The notes beneath the pieces are model-generated. The model was given only the letters and a program-made list of their open reading frames with translations, did not search any database and was not told where the DNA came from. A program made the position numbers and the translations under genes. This document shows positions 15,576 through 23,110 of a stretch of DNA of 35,018 nt, one piece after another. How positions within the stretch are numbered: the stretch's first letter is position 1; every line of letters starts with the position of its first letter. Source of the stretch: Methanobacteriota archaeon. Its GTDB lineage: Archaea > Thermoplasmatota > Poseidoniia > Poseidoniales > Thalassarchaeaceae. Location: assembly GCA_018654845.1 (NCBI GenBank), contig JABIKU010000009.1, positions 1-35,018 of the forward strand, given 5' to 3'.

Positions 15576-15624
15576 ACTTGATGTTGATGCGGCAATTGAA
15601 GAATCGAAGGCTTCTCGCCACCTC

Positions 15625-15912
15625 GTGGGCATCGTTCGATTCTTCCGTGGTGAGTTGTTAATCGGCTCTGCTGAAATTACTGATGATGATCCGATTGTTG
15701 AGATTGCAGAGAGAGCTGGAGTCGAGATTCCGACTAATTGCACATCGGGAAATTGTGGAACCTGCCTGGTACGATTGAAATCGGGTGAAATAGAATATCC
15801 AAATCCATTGCCACCAGGACTCGATGAATTATTGATTGAAGACGGAGGCATTCTCGCATGCTGTATGGAGCCGAAAGGTGCATGCGATATCGATGTTATC
15901 CCACCATTATGA
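15625..15912 (+). CDS. 2Fe-2S ferredoxin (plant/adrenodoxin-like fold)
   Basis: A 95-residue electron carrier. The cluster-binding loop CTSGNCGTC (residues 39-47) plus a distal Cys in ILACCMEP (about 80-81) gives the C-x4-5-C-x2-C...C pattern of [2Fe-2S] ferredoxins; the surrounding VEIPTNCTSGNCGTCLVRLKSG is typical of the beta-grasp fold. The only start is GTG 15625; the frame stays open upstream without a Met, and no clear ribosome binding site is visible, so leaderless or weak initiation is possible. A small membrane protein follows 9 bases after the stop, and its ribosome binding site overlaps that stop. The redox partner is not evident; the facing MIP18-like gene hints at Fe-S biology. 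Confidence 0.9.
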   Translation: MGIVRFFRGELLIGSAEITDDDPIVEIAERAGVEIPTNCTSGNCGTCLVRLKSGEIEYPNPLPPGLDELLIEDGGILACCMEPKGACDIDVIPPL

Positions 15913-15921
15913 GGTTTAGAA

Positions 15922-16077
15922 ATGATTGATTTTACCAATGGAAAGTTGATGGCTTTTATTCTCTTTGATCTTTTCGGATTGTTCATTGCAATATGGTGGC
16001 TTGGTGGGCGAGTAAAATCAAAAATATCTGAGGTCGAGAAACGTCAAGAAAAGACGTGGCAAAAAGAAAATGAGTAG
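15922..16077 (+). CDS. 51-residue single-pass membrane protein
   Basis: ATG 15922 opens a 51-codon frame to TAG 16077. The ribosome binding site GAGGT (15911-15915) overlaps the ferredoxin stop and sits 6 bases before the ATG, which makes this a real, coupled gene rather than chance. Residues about 9-28 form one hydrophobic helix ending in an aromatic WW pair; the rest is a charged helix rich in K, E, R and Q (about 30-51), likely cytoplasmic. It could anchor the ferredoxin or an electron-transfer partner at the membrane, but this is only inferred from the pairing. No family is recognised. Confidence 0.72.
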   Translation: MIDFTNGKLMAFILFDLFGLFIAIWWLGGRVKSKISEVEKRQEKTWQKENE

Positions 16078-16089
16078 AAATTTAGAAAA

Positions 16090-16383
16090 TCATTCGTTTA
16101 CAGCTGCAGTCCAACGTTCCGAATGAGGAATTCCAACAATTTCGATGTGGCAAGCGAGAATACCTTTTGCTTTCCCAATCTCTTTTCTTAATTCAATCAA
16201 ATCGTCGAGACAACAAGGGCAATGTGGATGGTTTGGTTGAACCCATAATTCGACAATTCCCGCATCGTTAATTTCGACTCCACGTAAGAATCCTTCATCT
16301 GTGAAAGGTTTCCCATGCGGCTCTTTTCGGCCTCTGAGTATACGAGCCAGACGGCGCTGTGTTGCCTGTCTGGCTCGGGACAT
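16090..16383 (-). CDS. MIP18/DUF59-like small protein
   Basis: A 97-residue protein with a basic 20-residue lead, then a region resembling the MIP18/DUF59 fold: VEINDAGIVELWVQPNHPHC, then a helix (LDDLIELRKEIG), a strand ending GI, and an IPHSERWTAAV close. In that family (SufT, CIA2, PaaD) a conserved Cys near the turn takes part in Fe-S cluster assembly; here the turn has CPCC, giving three cysteines. Membership is likely but not certain because the sequence is short. It faces the ferredoxin-membrane protein pair with a 12-base gap between stops. ATG 16383 is the natural start; about 158 bases upstream are free for a promoter. Confidence 0.6.
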   Translation of the reverse strand: MSRARQATQRRLARILRGRKEPHGKPFTDEGFLRGVEINDAGIVELWVQPNHPHCPCCLDDLIELRKEIGKAKGILACHIEIVGIPHSERWTAAVNE

Positions 16384-16479
16384 AACTTGTCGGAGGGGTT
16401 AGAGAACATCAATGATTTCACAAGTTTAGTGTCGAAATTAACCATATTTTCGCTGCTTCAACATCGACTAATTTCTCAA

Positions 16480-16494
16480 CTTCAGGTACTGAAG
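16480..16494. promoter_or_regulatory. Short perfect inverted repeat between the M24 peptidase and MIP18-like genes
   Basis: CTTCAG-GTA-CTGAAG is a perfect 6-bp inverted repeat with a 3-base centre, in the gap between two minus-strand genes. It could be a 3'-end hairpin for the peptidase mRNA or an operator for the MIP18-like gene. No other feature was found in this gap (16384-16541). Confidence 0.25.
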
Positions 16495-16541
16495 AGAGGT
16501 CGTTAGAGCCGAAAACTGAAACGGTAGGTTTTTTGGATATT

Positions 16542-17795
16542 TCACCACACCGAAAGGATTGGGAATTTGTCTCCCATCGTCAAAAATTCCATACCTTCAG
16601 ATGTGCGTACAAAGAGATCTTCCGTACCAATACAACCTTCTGGATGGATTACTTTTGGTTCGATTGCCATCACTCCACCTATTGGCAAGGGTCGGTCAAA
16701 TCCCTGAGCGATTACCGGAGTCTCATCTAGTTCGAGGCCGACCGAATGCCCGAGGAAGTACGATTTATCCGGAAGAATTCCCATTAGATTGTCGGAATGA
16801 CCCATTTCAGAAGCCATTTCATTGCCGATTTCCCAAGCTTTTGAGCAATTTTCACCACGGCCGAGGCTCGCGGTGACCGCTTTACGAATTTCGACCATAT
16901 CATCAAGCCGGCTCAACCATATTTCACTCAATGAGCCGGCTGAAAACATTCTAGCGCAATCTGAAACATATCCTCGGTGAACGTGAACGATATCGACGAC
17001 GACTGGAGAGTTTGATTCGACTTTTCCATGGCCAGCGCCCAGAGAAGAGATAGGGCTCGCGCCGATTCCGCCGATGGCGGAATCGAAGTAGGAAGGGATT
17101 GCACCAGATTTACCAGCAACAACTACGACCCGATCGCAATCCATCGGCCATTTTCTCATTCGAATACGCCCGCCAAATCCAGCTTCGCGACTAACAGAAT
17201 CGGCCATCGCTGCCAACTCAAGTTCGGTTTTACCCAAACCACCACCGGCTCGAACCGATTCGAACATCGTTTGATTAATCCGGCCACTTTCACGAATCAT
17301 CTCGATTTCCCACGTTGATTTTACTTCTCGTAACCCATACATAATTGGCGTGCAGTCGCCTATTTCGCCAGAAAGAGAAGATAATTTATTCGCAAAAAAA
17401 CTCCAGCGATCATGCGGTAATTTTCCAGCCAACATCGCTGGAGTTTGAGTGCCGCCAAGCGAGCGAATAGTATCTGCTAACTCACCCATGCGAGGTTGAG
17501 AAACAATCGGGTCTGGAGCATCACTTCCACCCGATTCAAAAATAGCCCTCTCGAGAGAGCGACGAACAAAATGCGTGGTTTGGACTCCAGAATCTTCTGC
17601 ACCAACCAACAAAATTCCATTTTGTCGACCGCCAGTCAGATAATACAATTCTACAGGATCATCGATTAATGCTGATTCAAATCCTGACTCAGCTAGTGCA
17701 GAAGCCAACTTACTCCGGCGTTCTTCCAACTCTGAAACGGGCACGCGCCAATCGGCACCATCGTGCCCGGACAAACGGCCCACATCCCAGTTCAT
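16542..17795 (-). CDS. M24-family metallopeptidase (Xaa-Pro aminopeptidase/dipeptidase-like)
   Basis: A 417-residue cytoplasmic protein with a creatinase-like N-terminal domain (about 15-155; VELYYLTGGRQNGILLV) and a pita-bread catalytic domain. The five metal ligands can be placed: two Asp in VVDIVHVHRGYVSDCARMF (about 270-286), His in FLGHSVGLELDETP (about 351-364), Glu in MAIEPKV (about 380) and Glu in GTEDLFV (about 393). Such enzymes remove N-terminal residues before proline or split X-Pro dipeptides, fitting a peptide-using organism. The N-terminal dozen residues are variable; ATG 17795 lies only 5 bases from a perfect palindrome. Divergent from pgk, with a 99-base shared upstream region. 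Exact specificity is not visible. Confidence 0.9.
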   Translation of the reverse strand: MNWDVGRLSGHDGADWRVPVSELEERRSKLASALAESGFESALIDDPVELYYLTGGRQNGILLVGAEDSGVQTTHFVRRSLERAIFESGGSDAPDPIVSQPRMGELADTIRSLGGTQTPAMLAGKLPHDRWSFFANKLSSLSGEIGDCTPIMYGLREVKSTWEIEMIRESGRINQTMFESVRAGGGLGKTELELAAMADSVSREAGFGGRIRMRKWPMDCDRVVVVAGKSGAIPSYFDSAIGGIGASPISSLGAGHGKVESNSPVVVDIVHVHRGYVSDCARMFSAGSLSEIWLSRLDDMVEIRKAVTASLGRGENCSKAWEIGNEMASEMGHSDNLMGILPDKSYFLGHSVGLELDETPVIAQGFDRPLPIGGVMAIEPKVIHPEGCIGTEDLFVRTSEGMEFLTMGDKFPILSVW

Positions 17796-17799
17796 ACAG

Positions 17800-17813
17800 G
17801 TGGGTTAACCCAC
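17800..17813. promoter_or_regulatory. Perfect 14-bp palindrome in the M24/pgk divergent region
   Basis: GTGGGTTAACCCAC is perfectly symmetric and lies 5 bases before the peptidase start. A second inverted repeat, AATAGC (17820-17825) with GCTATT (17836-17841), lies just beyond. A dimeric regulator could bind here; alternatively the palindrome could fold in the peptidase mRNA leader and hide its start. Confidence 0.4.
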
Positions 17814-17894
17814 GGACACAATAGCATTGGGGAAGGCTATTCAAGATGGTGAGCATCCATTACGGTCAAAGGGTGTCGGCTTTTCGCGGTAATC

Positions 17895-19163
17895 GTGGGA
17901 GGCGTTCTGTCACTCGACGATGTCCGCCTCGGTGGCAAGTGTATACTCTATCGCGTTGATGTAAATTCACCTCTCGAACCATCGACAGGGGCCTTCTTAG
18001 ATGACAGTAGATTACGTGCGATTTTACCAACTTTACAATCGATGGAAAATTCAAAAATTGTCATGATCGGTCATCAATCTCGACCGGGAAAATCAGATTT
18101 TACTAATATGTCTCAACATGCTGACAGAATTTCTCGGTTGCTCGGAAAAACGGTCAAATTCGTTCCTGACATTTGTGGTGATGAAGCGATAAAAGCGATT
18201 GAAGAATTGAATATTGGTGAGATTTTATTCCTCGATAACATCAGAATGCACGATGATGAAAATTCGATGAAAAGAGCCTCACCAGAAATCACTGCAAGTT
18301 CAGAAATTGTCTCAAAATTAGCTCCATATGTTGATGTATATGTCACAGACGCTTTCGCTGCTGCACATAGAAATTCACCTTCACTTACCGGTTTTGCTGA
18401 AATTGTTCCATGTGTAGCAGGCAGGTTGATGGCAACTGAAGTGAACTGTCTGCAAATTGCAGTTAATGACCCGCCCCGCCCATATGTTGCCATACTCGGC
18501 GGGACGAAATGCGACGATTCATTGAGGGTTGCAAAAAATCTCATTGGCAAGGGAATCGTCGACACAATTCCAGTAGTTGGAGTGGTTGGAAATTTAATGC
18601 TCTGGGCGAGTGGAATCGATATTGGAGAGTGGAATAAAAATTTCATTCGGAATGCACATGGTGAGGTATTTGAATCGACTTGGGAAATGGCAGTATATTT
18701 GATAGAGAATCATTCTGAAATCTTTTTGCTTCCAATCGATGTTGCAGTATGTGTGGATGATAAGCGTGTAGCAAAAAGTATCGAAAATTTACCGACCGAG
18801 TATCCTATCTACGACATTGGAATCGCGACGATGATGGCAATGCGCCCATTGATTTTGGATGCTGGTTGCATTTTATGGAACGGACCAGCATCTTACTTCG
18901 AAAAATCTGGTTTCGCCTTTGGAACGATTGAAATTTTGAATATGTGCTACGAAACTTCCGCTGTGACAATCGTTGGTGGTGGTCACACAAGTGCACTGGT
19001 CAGCAATCGAGGAGTTGCCGACCAAGTTACTCACAATAGCACAGGAGGGGGCTCTGTTTTGTCATTATTATCTGGTGAATTTATGCCGGTAATCGATGCA
19101 CTGGAGCGCTCTAAGGCGAAATACGCAACAATTCTTGATTCACTTGAGACAAAAAACCCTTGA
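17895..19163 (+). CDS. pgk: Phosphoglycerate kinase, archaeal type
   Basis: PGK interconverts 1,3-bisphosphoglycerate and 3-phosphoglycerate with ADP/ATP. The protein (422 residues, near the archaeal size) shows YRVDVNSPLE (N-terminal substrate site), DSRLRAILPTL, GHQSRPG, FLDNIRMHDDE, VTDAFAAAHRNSPSLTGF, and the nucleotide-side elements AILGGTKCDDSL, LWNGPASYFE and IVGGGHTSAL. GGGSVLSLLSGE closes the active site as in the family (usual GGGAxLELLxGK). The start is GTG 17895; no Met lies close in frame. It is not in an operon; it is divergent from the M24 peptidase and ends 10 bases before tRNA-Thr. In this window it accompanies a phosphoglycerate mutase. Confidence 0.95.
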   Translation: MGGVLSLDDVRLGGKCILYRVDVNSPLEPSTGAFLDDSRLRAILPTLQSMENSKIVMIGHQSRPGKSDFTNMSQHADRISRLLGKTVKFVPDICGDEAIKAIEELNIGEILFLDNIRMHDDENSMKRASPEITASSEIVSKLAPYVDVYVTDAFAAAHRNSPSLTGFAEIVPCVAGRLMATEVNCLQIAVNDPPRPYVAILGGTKCDDSLRVAKNLIGKGIVDTIPVVGVVGNLMLWASGIDIGEWNKNFIRNAHGEVFESTWEMAVYLIENHSEIFLLPIDVAVCVDDKRVAKSIENLPTEYPIYDIGIATMMAMRPLILDAGCILWNGPASYFEKSGFAFGTIEILNMCYETSAVTIVGGGHTSALVSNRGVADQVTHNSTGGGSVLSLLSGEFMPVIDALERSKAKYATILDSLETKNP

Positions 19164-19172
19164 TTTCTTTTA
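19164..19172 (+). terminator. Short T-rich tract after pgk
   Basis: TTTCTTTT lies between the pgk stop and the 3' end of the opposing tRNA-Thr gene. It is short but placed where the pgk transcript should end; read on the other strand it gives no T-run for the tRNA. Confidence 0.35.
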
Positions 19173-19249
19173 TGGAGCCACAGGGGAGATTTGAACTCCC
19201 GATCTTCTGATTACGAATCAGACGCTATACCGAGCTAAGCTACAGTGGC
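19173..19249 (-). tRNA. tRNA-Thr (anticodon CGT), CCA encoded
   Basis: The minus strand folds as a tRNA of 77 bases including CCA. Anticodon stem TCTGA/TCAGA encloses the loop TTCGTAA with anticodon CGT (reads ACG, Thr). The T-arm is GGGAG-TTCAAAT-CTCCC, with a 5-base variable loop. The acceptor arm GCCACTG/CTGTGGC pairs at six of seven positions; position 6:67 is a T-T mismatch. The discriminator is T, as in archaeal tRNA-Thr, followed by genomic CCA. No intron. Confidence 0.93.
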
Positions 19250-19274
19250 AACAGCGCGGCCACCAAAGATTTCT

Positions 19275-19288
19275 GCATAAGTAAATCG
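19275..19288 (-). promoter_or_regulatory. TATA-like promoter of tRNA-Thr
   Basis: On the minus strand CCGATTTACTTATG reads as a BRE-like CCGA followed by a TATA-like TTTACTTA, centred about 30 bases before the tRNA 5' end, the expected archaeal distance. Called by eye only. Confidence 0.45.
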
Positions 19289-19347
19289 GTTATTATTACC
19301 TTTAGTGCCGGCTAAACAATTAAGGTTATTATCAATCATCAGGTATC

Positions 19348-19893
19348 ATGGAAGAAAAATCTCCTGGTACAGATACTGAACAACCTTGGTTTGATGGAAT
19401 TCCAACAGCCGACCAATCGCCTCCGAAAACAATCTTTGTATCAGGTGATCCATTGATCGGTCCGAAAAGTTCTGCAGCGGTGGTAATCGGTTGGATTTTA
19501 ATAATTCTGGGAGCATTTGGGGTATTGAGTATACCATTAACATTGTTTGATTTTGGGGCGGCCGATATGAATGGTAACCCAATCACAACCTCTGTCACTT
19601 ACAAAATTGTAACTGTGCTTTTCGGATTGGCCTCAAGTGGTCTTTCGATTTTTGGTGGATATAAGATGACGAAATACGAAAAGCAAGGAGTATGGTTAGT
19701 TTTCGCTTCTTTCGGTATCTCTTGGATTGGATCAATTGTCTCACCTCTTTTGTTGGGCGATTCAATGGGGATAGGAGATTCAGGAGGTGCAGCATTAGCT
19801 GGATTATCTGGATTTTGTGGGATATTTTTCTATGCTATCTGTGGATTGATTGTTGCAATTCCGCTGTTGATGTCAAACGGTGGAATGGAATAA
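19348..19893 (+). CDS. Small multi-pass membrane protein
   Basis: I do not recognise a family. The 181-residue protein has a polar, acidic, Pro-rich cytoplasm-like lead (1-40), then about four hydrophobic helices: near 44-68 (VVIGWILIILGAFGVL), 85-105, 116-137 and 148-172, joined by short Gly-rich turns. The second and third lie close to a charged KMTKYEKQG loop. ATG 19348 has an AGGT just upstream. Its stop abuts the stop of the convergent mutase gene with zero gap (TAATTA). It could be one of many small Poseidoniales membrane proteins with no assigned role. Confidence 0.7.
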   Translation: MEEKSPGTDTEQPWFDGIPTADQSPPKTIFVSGDPLIGPKSSAAVVIGWILIILGAFGVLSIPLTLFDFGAADMNGNPITTSVTYKIVTVLFGLASSGLSIFGGYKMTKYEKQGVWLVFASFGISWIGSIVSPLLLGDSMGIGDSGGAALAGLSGFCGIFFYAICGLIVAIPLLMSNGGME

Positions 19894-21282
19894 TTAGACT
19901 AGATTTTCTAAGTCAATCATTCCACCAATTCGTCGATTAACGTCTGCGATTATCGTATCGAGCGCAGCTTGATTACGCCCTTCCGCACGCATCACAAGGA
20001 TTGGTTCAGTATTACTTGGTCGGCATAGATACCAACCGTCAGAATATTTCACACGAATTCCATCGACGGTTGATTTTTCCATGTCTAAAAAGGCGATTTC
20101 AACCGCGGACATAATGGCTTCACGCTCACCAGGAAGAGGTACTTTTGCTTCGCCAGTCGAGGGATAATTTGGAAGGTTTGAAAACCGTGAAGAAAAGGTT
20201 GGCCCACCATTGTCTGGGCTTGGGTCACGGGCAATAATTTCGAGCAGTCTAGCGGTATTGTATAATGAATCATCGAATCCAGGCCAGCGATCGTGCAGGA
20301 AAAAGTGGCCTGACATTTCTCCGGCAAGCGGACTATCGGGGTTATCTCGCAATTCGCGTTTCATGAATGAGTGTCCTGTTCGAACCATTTTTGGAATTCC
20401 ACCAGCGGCAACTATAACCTCCTCCAAAGCCATGCTACATTTTACATCGAAAAACACGGTTCTTTCAGCAGCGGTTCCACCGACCCGCTCACTCAAAATA
20501 TCGGTTGCAAAAATTGCCATCAATCTATCCGGGTGAATAAATCGACCAGCTTCATCGACAACTCCAATTCGGTCACCATCTCCATCCATGCCAATTCCGA
20601 ACTCGCAGCTATTTTCGACTACTGTTGCTGCGAGATCGACCATATTTTTCGGTCGAGTCGGGTCAGGGGGGTGATTTGGAAATTGGTTATCCCAATCACA
20701 GTATACTGGAATGACTTCAACTCCGAGTCGCTCCATCAATTGAAGTGAAAGTGGCCCTGGTACAGCGTTTCCACAATCGATTGCAATTTTTACTGGACGA
20801 ATTGGTTTACCAGCATTTTCGATAACCGTTGCCAAATATTGATCTTCAAATTCAGGCATTTCGGTAATACTTCCAGAGTTTTCTGAGACTCGGAATTTTC
20901 CTGCATCAAAAGTTGCTTTCAATTCTTGTAATTCTTCACCAGCCATCGGTAGTGCTCCTCGACAAATTTTGAATCCATTGTATTCGGGTGGATTGTGGCT
21001 GGCGGTAACAACTACGGCAGCATCAACAGGTAAGTCGACGGTAGCTCGGTAAAGTACACCTGTTGTTGTGATTCCTAAATCGAGAACACTCGCACCAGTC
21101 GAGGTGAGACCAACGAGAAATGCTGCGTGAAGTTCAGGTCCAGATTCACGAATATCTCGGGCGACAGCAACTGTGTCAGCATCTAGATGTGTAGCGAGCG
21201 CCTTTCCGAGGCGCTCGGCAAATTCAGCATCGAGTTGGCTTCCAGCAAGACCACGAATATCGTAAGCCTTGAAGACGCTCAT
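19894..21282 (-). CDS. Phosphomannomutase/phosphoglucomutase
   Basis: A 462-residue alpha-D-phosphohexomutase converting hexose 6-phosphate to hexose 1-phosphate, feeding sugar-nucleotide synthesis. The serine phosphorylation loop TASHNPPEYNGFK (near 96), metal loop GMDGDGDRIGVVDE (near 233), sugar loop SGHFFLHDRWPGFDDSL (near 322) and phosphate loop RPSNTEP (near 425) are all intact; VFKAYDIRG at the start is typical of the PMM/PGM (AlgC-like) group. I use ATG 21282, with GAGG 7 bases upstream, rather than TTG 21288. It is the last gene of the HAD-UppS-Nudix-RidA-PMM operon, where it could supply the sugars for lipid-linked glycans. Confidence 0.93.
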   Translation of the reverse strand: MSVFKAYDIRGLAGSQLDAEFAERLGKALATHLDADTVAVARDIRESGPELHAAFLVGLTSTGASVLDLGITTTGVLYRATVDLPVDAAVVVTASHNPPEYNGFKICRGALPMAGEELQELKATFDAGKFRVSENSGSITEMPEFEDQYLATVIENAGKPIRPVKIAIDCGNAVPGPLSLQLMERLGVEVIPVYCDWDNQFPNHPPDPTRPKNMVDLAATVVENSCEFGIGMDGDGDRIGVVDEAGRFIHPDRLMAIFATDILSERVGGTAAERTVFFDVKCSMALEEVIVAAGGIPKMVRTGHSFMKRELRDNPDSPLAGEMSGHFFLHDRWPGFDDSLYNTARLLEIIARDPSPDNGGPTFSSRFSNLPNYPSTGEAKVPLPGEREAIMSAVEIAFLDMEKSTVDGIRVKYSDGWYLCRPSNTEPILVMRAEGRNQAALDTIIADVNRRIGGMIDLENLV

Positions 21283-21331
21283 AGCCAATCCTCTACCTTC
21301 TCATTGATGATTCCATCGTGGAATTGCTGTA

Positions 21332-21712
21332 TTATTCTGTGCTACCTGAACCACGGAATGCTTCTGCAACAACTTCTACTAAGGCTCCACCCGGTAATTC
21401 TCGGACAGCAAAGGCCGCACGTGCAGGTAGAATTGTACCATCCAACCATTCACCGTAAACTTCGTTGAAATCTCCAAAATTAGCCATATCAGTTAGCAAG
21501 ACCGTGACCATTACTAAATCTGCTTTCGATGAATTCGCTTCAGCGAGCAGCCCATCGATTTTCTCAAGTGATTTAGCCGCTTGTTCTTTCAGTGTGTCTC
21601 CACCATCAGTGCCGATTTGTCCGGCTACCCAAATGTGGTCTTTTACACTAACACATGGGCTGTATGGGGCGAGGCGCATGCCTCCGAGATCGATTGCTTC
21701 TTTCTTTGCCAT
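21332..21712 (-). CDS. RidA/Rid-family (YjgF/UK114) protein
   Basis: A 126-residue protein of the family that hydrolyses reactive enamine/imine intermediates made by PLP enzymes, as trimers. VAGQIGTDGG, the helical core, and the C-terminal PARAAFAVRELPGGALVEVVAEAF carry the family pattern; the Arg of PARAAF is the substrate-carboxylate-binding residue of active RidA, so deaminase activity is plausible. ATG 21712 is preferred; an in-frame GTG at 21727 would add five residues. It follows the Nudix gene by 30 bases and precedes the hexomutase by 49. Confidence 0.88.
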   Translation of the reverse strand: MAKKEAIDLGGMRLAPYSPCVSVKDHIWVAGQIGTDGGDTLKEQAAKSLEKIDGLLAEANSSKADLVMVTVLLTDMANFGDFNEVYGEWLDGTILPARAAFAVRELPGGALVEVVAEAFRGSGSTE

Positions 21713-21742
21713 GACTCGCCGAGCCACCTTGAGGTCATAGGA

Positions 21743-22195
21743 TTATTCACGTAGTAAATCAACGACCGATGCGTGGTCACAGGCTACATTTTCCACACCT
21801 AAATTCCCAATTGGCAACCAAGCTGCATCGACCGCATCATCTGCTCCGATAGGTGCAGCGGTCGGATTGACTTCAACCAGATAGAAAATTCCAACACAAT
21901 GTTTGCGAGGATCTCTCCCCGGTGCGCCGAGAATTGTCAATGCAACGGGATTTCTCCCAACAACGCCGGTTTCTTCTTCTAGTTCCCGTAAAACCGCATC
22001 CTCTGGATCCTCGCCATAATCAACGAAACCACCCGGAAAAGCCCACATTCCAGCCCATTCTGATGGTTTAGGTCCACGCTTAATCATTAAAATTTCCAGT
22101 CCATATTCACCGTCACGAATAGCGACAGCATCGACGGTGATAGATGGGCTGTGATAGCCATCTCTACCACATTCAGGACATTGCTCATTGGCCAT
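21743..22195 (-). CDS. Nudix hydrolase
   Basis: A 150-residue hydrolase of nucleoside diphosphates linked to another moiety. The Nudix box [23 protein letters not shown] (G-x5-E-x7-REUxEE-x-G-U) is complete. The start carries [10 protein letters not shown], a possible half of a metal site seen in some ADP-ribose/NADH pyrophosphatase-like Nudix proteins. The open frame extends to 22336, but ATG 22195 is the real start: it has AGGAG 8 bases upstream, and the upstream extension overlaps the UppS gene in another frame. It overlaps the UppS 3' end by 11 bases. The substrate is not predictable; housecleaning or sugar-nucleotide turnover fits the operon. Confidence 0.9.
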   Translation of the reverse strand: MANEQCPECGRDGYHSPSITVDAVAIRDGEYGLEILMIKRGPKPSEWAGMWAFPGGFVDYGEDPEDAVLRELEEETGVVGRNPVALTILGAPGRDPRKHCVGIFYLVEVNPTAAPIGADDAVDAAWLPIGNLGVENVACDHASVVDLLRE

Positions 22196-23066
22196 ATCGT
22201 CGTCTCCTTTTTTGGAAATCATCGATAGCTTCGTACAAGTTTTGCTTCGAAAACGAAGGCCAGTGGACATCGGTGAAGTGAAGTTCAGCATAGGCAATTT
22301 GCCAAAGCAAAAAGTTTGAAATTCTCTCTTCACCACTCGTTCTAATGACTAAATCAGGATCTGGTAAATTTGCTGTGTAAAGTCGTTCAGAAATTTGTTG
22401 GGTATTAATTTCCTCTAAAGCTAAATCACCACTCGCATGCTCGCTTGCAACCCTCCTTACCGCGTCGACAATTTCCTCTCGCCCACCGTAGGCTAAACAA
22501 ACAGTGAATAGATAATTTGAGTATTTTGCTGTTTTCGATTCAGCCTGCTGAATCGCTTTTTTCACGCGGTCGGGTAGCAATTCAGTGCGTCCGATCGCTT
22601 GCACTTTGACACCTTTTGAGTGAATTCGCGAGTCAGCTGCGATTTCGTTGAGTCCTTTGACGTAGAGGTCGTAGAGAGCATCAAGTTCGTCTGGGTCACG
22701 CTCTGAGATATTTTCTGTTGAAAGAGCATAGACAGTGAAATATTTGATTTCAAGATCAAGAATCCAATCCATGACCTCTTTCAATTTCTCCTTCCCTCTA
22801 GCATGCCCAATGTTTTTCTCAACGCTTTCATTCCATGCAAAGCGTCGATTTCCATCCATAATTATCGATATGTGCTCAGGTAGAGCTTCTTGCTTAATTC
22901 GATCACGTAATCGATTTGCTCTGATTCGATCAGTTCTGGAAATAAAACTCCAGGCGGTGCTTGAATTAGCGATTTTTACTGCTGGAATTGCGATAATTCT
23001 GAATTTTAGAAGCCATTTTGCGAATCTGTCGAGGCGACGACCAGCTGATTTGCGCGCACGACTCAT
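22185..23066 (-). CDS. uppS: cis-Prenyltransferase (polyprenyl diphosphate synthase, UppS family)
   Basis: The enzyme adds isopentenyl units in cis to build a long polyprenyl (dolichyl-type) diphosphate, the lipid carrier for archaeal glycans. Family motifs are clear: [13 protein letters not shown] (near 66, catalytic Asp), the ALSTEN region (near 114), [10 protein letters not shown] (near 190), [17 protein letters not shown] (near 239) and the [10 protein letters not shown] close (near 264). A 60-residue N-terminal extension, with a moderately hydrophobic helix and many basic residues, precedes the domain and may touch the membrane; some archaeal homologues have such a lead. It lies 44 bases after the HAD gene. 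Product chain length cannot be read from sequence. Confidence 0.93.
   Translation of the reverse strand: MSRARKSAGRRLDRFAKWLLKFRIIAIPAVKIANSSTAWSFISRTDRIRANRLRDRIKQEALPEHISIIMDGNRRFAWNESVEKNIGHARGKEKLKEVMDWILDLEIKYFTVYALSTENISERDPDELDALYDLYVKGLNEIAADSRIHSKGVKVQAIGRTELLPDRVKKAIQQAESKTAKYSNYLFTVCLAYGGREEIVDAVRRVASEHASGDLALEEINTQQISERLYTANLPDPDLVIRTSGEERISNFLLWQIAYAELHFTDVHWPSFSKQNLYEAIDDFQKRRRRYGQ
22204..22208 (-). promoter_or_regulatory. Ribosome binding site deciding the Nudix start
   Basis: AGGAG on the minus strand, 8 bases before ATG 22195, lies inside the last codons of the upstream UppS gene. It rules out the longer 197-residue reading. Confidence 0.6.
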
Positions 23067-23110
23067 GAGACTACCGAAAGTGCGCTGTGCCTAAAGTCGT
23101 CGGATTGGAA

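Noticed and set aside
15546-15986. 146-residue minus-strand frame opposite the ferredoxin
   Set aside because: It covers a clear ferredoxin and the small membrane protein on the other strand; its Ser/Asn/Pro-rich sequence is typical of a shadow frame.
22196-22336. 47-residue N-terminal extension of the Nudix protein
   Set aside because: It lies entirely within UppS coding sequence, while ATG 22195 has a good ribosome binding site and begins the recognisable domain.
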